From: Desulfosporosinus youngiae DSM 17734 | Lineage (GTDB): Bacteria > Bacillota > Desulfitobacteriia > Desulfitobacteriales > Desulfitobacteriaceae | NCBI RefSeq assembly: GCF_000244895.1 | Contig: NZ_CM001441.1 | Location: 1,488,001 to 1,552,000, forward strand | DNA length: 64,000 bases | Direction: 5' to 3' | Part shown: piece by piece, positions 62,011 through 64,000 of the stretch | Layout of the letters: the number at the start of each line of letters is the position of its first letter | How positions within the stretch are numbered: position 1 is the stretch's first letter | Program-made: the position numbers and the translations under genes | The notes under the pieces: generated by a model | What the model saw: only the letters and a program-made list of their open reading frames with translations | Databases searched by the model: none | Told to the model about the DNA's origin: nothing

Positions 62011-62038
62011 CAGACCTTCCCGTCAAGAGGAAGGTCTG
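62011..62038 (+). terminator. Hairpin after the HTH gene
   Basis: CAGACCTTCC (62011-62020) and GGAAGGTCTG (62029-62038), perfect, no T-tract. From 62039 to 62551 I see no intact gene, only short coding-like fragments. Confidence 0.55.
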
Positions 62039-62551
62039 ACTTGTAAGTGAACTAAGGAAGGGTTCACGATGAACCGTGAAGGTGAACCGCTCACTTTACG
62101 ATATTTTATCAGCGGAAAAAGAATAATAAAAGGTAGATTATTAGAGATTAGCTTTTTCCCTAATGGACGCCACCCCTGTAATATTTAGATAGATGGAGAT
62201 GCTCTCCTCTTTTTCTGCCTGATTACAACCCCAATCATATCGAAATCGGGAATACAAAGGTCACTCTGCATACGTTGGTAAAGGCAATAGAGTGGGGATT
62301 GCTTTTTATTAAGATAATCTAAGTCAAATACAAAAGCAGAAAGCATATTGACGAAGATCGATATGAAGCATATACTATAACATATCGATAGAAATAGATG
62401 TGAGGTGAAATTTATTGGAAACCAATTATAAATAATCGGCTATAAGAGAAATTGCAATAATTGAAGGTTTTGGAAAATAGAAATTACTTGCGTCCTGTTT
62501 ACTTTTGCTGTGTCGTCATATAAAAATAAATAATACAAGGAGCTGGTTCAT

Positions 62552-62998
62552 GTGTTAAAGAGCAATGGTTCCACAAGCTGTGGCTGTGGCCCTAGTTGTT
62601 GTGATGCCTCAAAAGACGTCAAAATGGGAAAAAGACGCATCATAATAGATTCATTGTTTCTTGATGTAAGTGTCTGTACACGCTGTCAGGGAACAGATAC
62701 AAGCCTTGATGAAGCTCTTTCAGAAGTATCAACGGTTCTTAAGGCAACGGATGTTGAAGTGGTTGTAAATAAAATAAATGTAAATACTGAAGAGCTCGCT
62801 AAGCAATATAAGTTCGTCAGTTCCCCTACCATTCGAGTGAACGGTCATGATATTCAAATGGAGGTCAAAGAGAGTTTATGCGAATCTTGCGGCGATTTAT
62901 GCGGTGAAGATGTTGACTGCCGGGTTTGGGTATATCAAGGAAAGGAATATGCGGTTCCACCTAAAGCAATGATCGTTGAAGCAATGAAGAATAAATAG
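62552..62998 (+). CDS. DUF2703-like cysteine-rich protein
   Basis: 148 residues from GTG 62552 (RBS AAGGAGC). N-terminal Cys cluster CGCGPSCCDASK, a thioredoxin-like core beginning with LDVSVCTRCQGTDTSLDEAL, and SLCESCGDLCGEDVDC. It resembles the DUF2703 family found with arsenic and metal genes. The abundance of thiols suggests metal or metalloid handling; function is not established. Confidence 0.7.
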   Translation: MLKSNGSTSCGCGPSCCDASKDVKMGKRRIIIDSLFLDVSVCTRCQGTDTSLDEALSEVSTVLKATDVEVVVNKINVNTEELAKQYKFVSSPTIRVNGHDIQMEVKESLCESCGDLCGEDVDCRVWVYQGKEYAVPPKAMIVEAMKNK

Positions 62999-63000
62999 AA

Positions 63001-63109
63001 ATTTATAACCGATACGGAAGTGGCTGTCGCTTGGCTGACCGTATCAGCGGAGCAGGTCAATCAGTATGCACAATATGCTCTCGGCATTAATAAAAAAGTT
63101 GTATCGTAA
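63001..63109 (+). pseudogene. Coding remnant, family unknown
   Basis: An open stretch without a start reads ITDTEVAVAWLTVSAEQVNQ then YAQYALGINKKVVS. Protein-like but not identified. Confidence 0.25.
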
Positions 63110-63331
63110 AGGAAGGTTTAAAACCTAAAGATATTGTCAAGATAATAGAAAACGCAAAGTAGTGGTTTGTGTCATCACTAGGGCAGCTATTTTTATTACT
63201 AAGACTGATCAAAAATCGCCTTTATTGAATTAGGGGATATCCTGACATGACAGGTTTTTCCCTAATTGTTAAATGAAGAAAAATCCGTTAAAATACCCTT
63301 GTGATATTGGCACGGAACAAAGAAAGAACCT

Positions 63332-63480
63332 TGTAGCGAGCTGAAAAGCTTTCCGATGTTGGAAAGGCCTTAGGATGGGGAATTAAGGAGTTCAAAGCTG
63401 AACCGAATGGGGAAAACGCTTTGAAAAATGAAATGAAAGATAAGCAGCAAGATCAAAATGACAATGTAGCGAGCTGAAAA
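63332..63480 (+). repeat. 16-bp direct repeats flanking the tatA remnant
   Basis: TGTAGCGAGCTGAAAA at 63332-63347 and 63465-63480. The second copy holds the remnant's stop codon, and the first would encode the same last residues and stop, so it may be the end of a neighbouring tatA copy. Confidence 0.75.
63346..63477 (+). pseudogene. C-terminal remnant of a TatA-like protein
   Basis: Reads KLSDVGKALGWGIKEFKAEP then a charged tail KNEMKDKQQDQNDNVAS. The GKALGxGIxEFK pattern is the amphipathic helix of TatA. The membrane helix is missing. Flanked by two copies of a 16-bp repeat. Confidence 0.6.
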
Positions 63481-63493
63481 ACAGGATGATCGG

Positions 63494-63532
63494 CCCGAGC
63501 CTCGTAGCTAACTACTGGGTTCGGGTTCTTTA
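63494..63532 (+). terminator. Intrinsic terminator
   Basis: CCCGAGCC pairs with GGTTCGGG (63494-63501, 63518-63525), then TTCTTTAC. Confidence 0.7.
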
Positions 63533-63689
63533 CTACACGGAGTTAATTGTGACCCTGTTTGGTATCCTATCATTACAAATAGTTAAGGCCTAAAAAGAAT
63601 GATATACTTGTTGTGAAAGTATTATGAAGAAGGAAAGAATCTTTATAAAGGCTCGGCTAAAGCCTGTTCTAGAAAGAAGGTTGGTACCG

Positions 63690-64000
63690 GTGAATAAATG
63701 CAGATCCGGTTTCTATGTCAAGCTCGTTATTCTGCTTGTCTTTTCGATGTTGACTCTATCTGGTTGTCAAGGAACGGCGAATTTGCCGCAAGTGAGTATT
63801 AAGCCCTCCGATCATTCCCAAACGAATCCACAACCGCTTGAAAATAAGGATGTCTTGAAGGTGGGGATATCCTCCGTACTTTCGCCGAGAGAAACGGTTG
63901 AAAATTATCAACCCTTTGCGGATTATCTCCAAAAAAAGATTGGACGTACGGTTCAATTGGTGCAGCGTCAGACGTATCAAGAAATTAATGAATTAGTCAA
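63690..64000 (+). CDS. Phosphate/phosphonate-type ABC binding lipoprotein (3' end outside window)
   Basis: Open to the window end. From GTG 63690 (RBS GAAAGAAGG) the signal is NKCRSGFYVKLVILLVFSML ending in lipobox TLSGC. The mature start LKVGISSVLSPRETVENYQP then FADYLQKKIGRTVQLVQRQT is typical of PhnD-like binding proteins, many of which are sensor-linked or transport phosphonate or phosphite. ATG 63624 is an in-frame alternative. The ligand cannot be judged from this part. Confidence 0.75.
   Translation, partial: MNKCRSGFYVKLVILLVFSMLTLSGCQGTANLPQVSIKPSDHSQTNPQPLENKDVLKVGISSVLSPRETVENYQPFADYLQKKIGRTVQLVQRQTYQEINELV

Overview
The window looks like a chromosomal segment of a spore-forming, anaerobic, low-to-mid GC Firmicute. 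A sulfate- or metal-respiring member of the Peptococcaceae (Desulfosporosinus/Desulfitobacterium type) is my inference. The grounds are an alpha/beta-type small acid-soluble spore protein, a HutP-type antiterminator, strong Gram-positive ribosome binding sites, a Tat-exported selenocysteine formate dehydrogenase, tungsten enzymes with a Tup transporter, and several sigma-54 elements. No rRNA or tRNA gene was recognised.

Layout. 1-2170: hutP (cut by the window edge), a HutP-type leader terminator and hutH. 2340-2520: an inverted-repeat-bounded noncoding element. 2600-6290: copper module csoR-copA-copZ. 6400-8440: small genes (SASP, hemolysin III family, YbjN-like). 8620-15370: a membrane one-component regulator (Cache-HAMP-HTH) followed by the periplasmic formate dehydrogenase operon, alpha (Sec), beta, gamma and fdhE. 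15470-21080: large catalase, lipoprotein, ATC-hydrolase/methyltransferase fusion, hotdog thioesterase. 21070-22110: two TelA-like fragments separated by a PemK-type toxin-antitoxin pair. 22370-24560: ABC-F gene with a leader-peptide attenuator. 25280-27260: DeoR regulator and a sugar aminotransferase with an early frameshift. 27270-27760: cluster of structured noncoding RNAs or terminators. 28930-32360: graveyard of decayed genes, including a second, cysteine-type formate dehydrogenase.

33075-48525 is the most coherent block, a tungsten/aldehyde island. It contains an AcoR-like sigma-54 activator, tungsten aldehyde:ferredoxin oxidoreductase, MoaD- and MoeB-like proteins, MoeA, a MoeA fused to a periplasmic-binding-like domain, a membrane cytochrome b/HdrD-like Fe-S protein, an iron alcohol dehydrogenase, the TupABC tungstate transporter, and an HTH protein carrying the same binding domain as the fused MoeA. 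The AOR and alcohol dehydrogenase genes each have a recognisable -24/-12 promoter with upstream TGTTCC-type boxes. This suggests a regulon for alcohol-aldehyde-acid conversion.

48880-52000 holds secreted and membrane proteins of unknown role. 52344-52508 is a tiny orphan type I-C-like CRISPR array with no cas genes. 52810-62000 is a decayed integrative conjugative element (ArdA-like proteins, DNA adenine methylase, deleted TraG/VirD4) mixed with arsenic-related remnants (arsA lacking its P-loop). 62550-64000 has a DUF2703-like protein, a tatA remnant and the start of a phosphate/phosphonate-type binding lipoprotein that runs off the window.

Single-base frameshifts, some in short homopolymers, recur. 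They could be true decay or assembly errors, and reads would be needed to tell.
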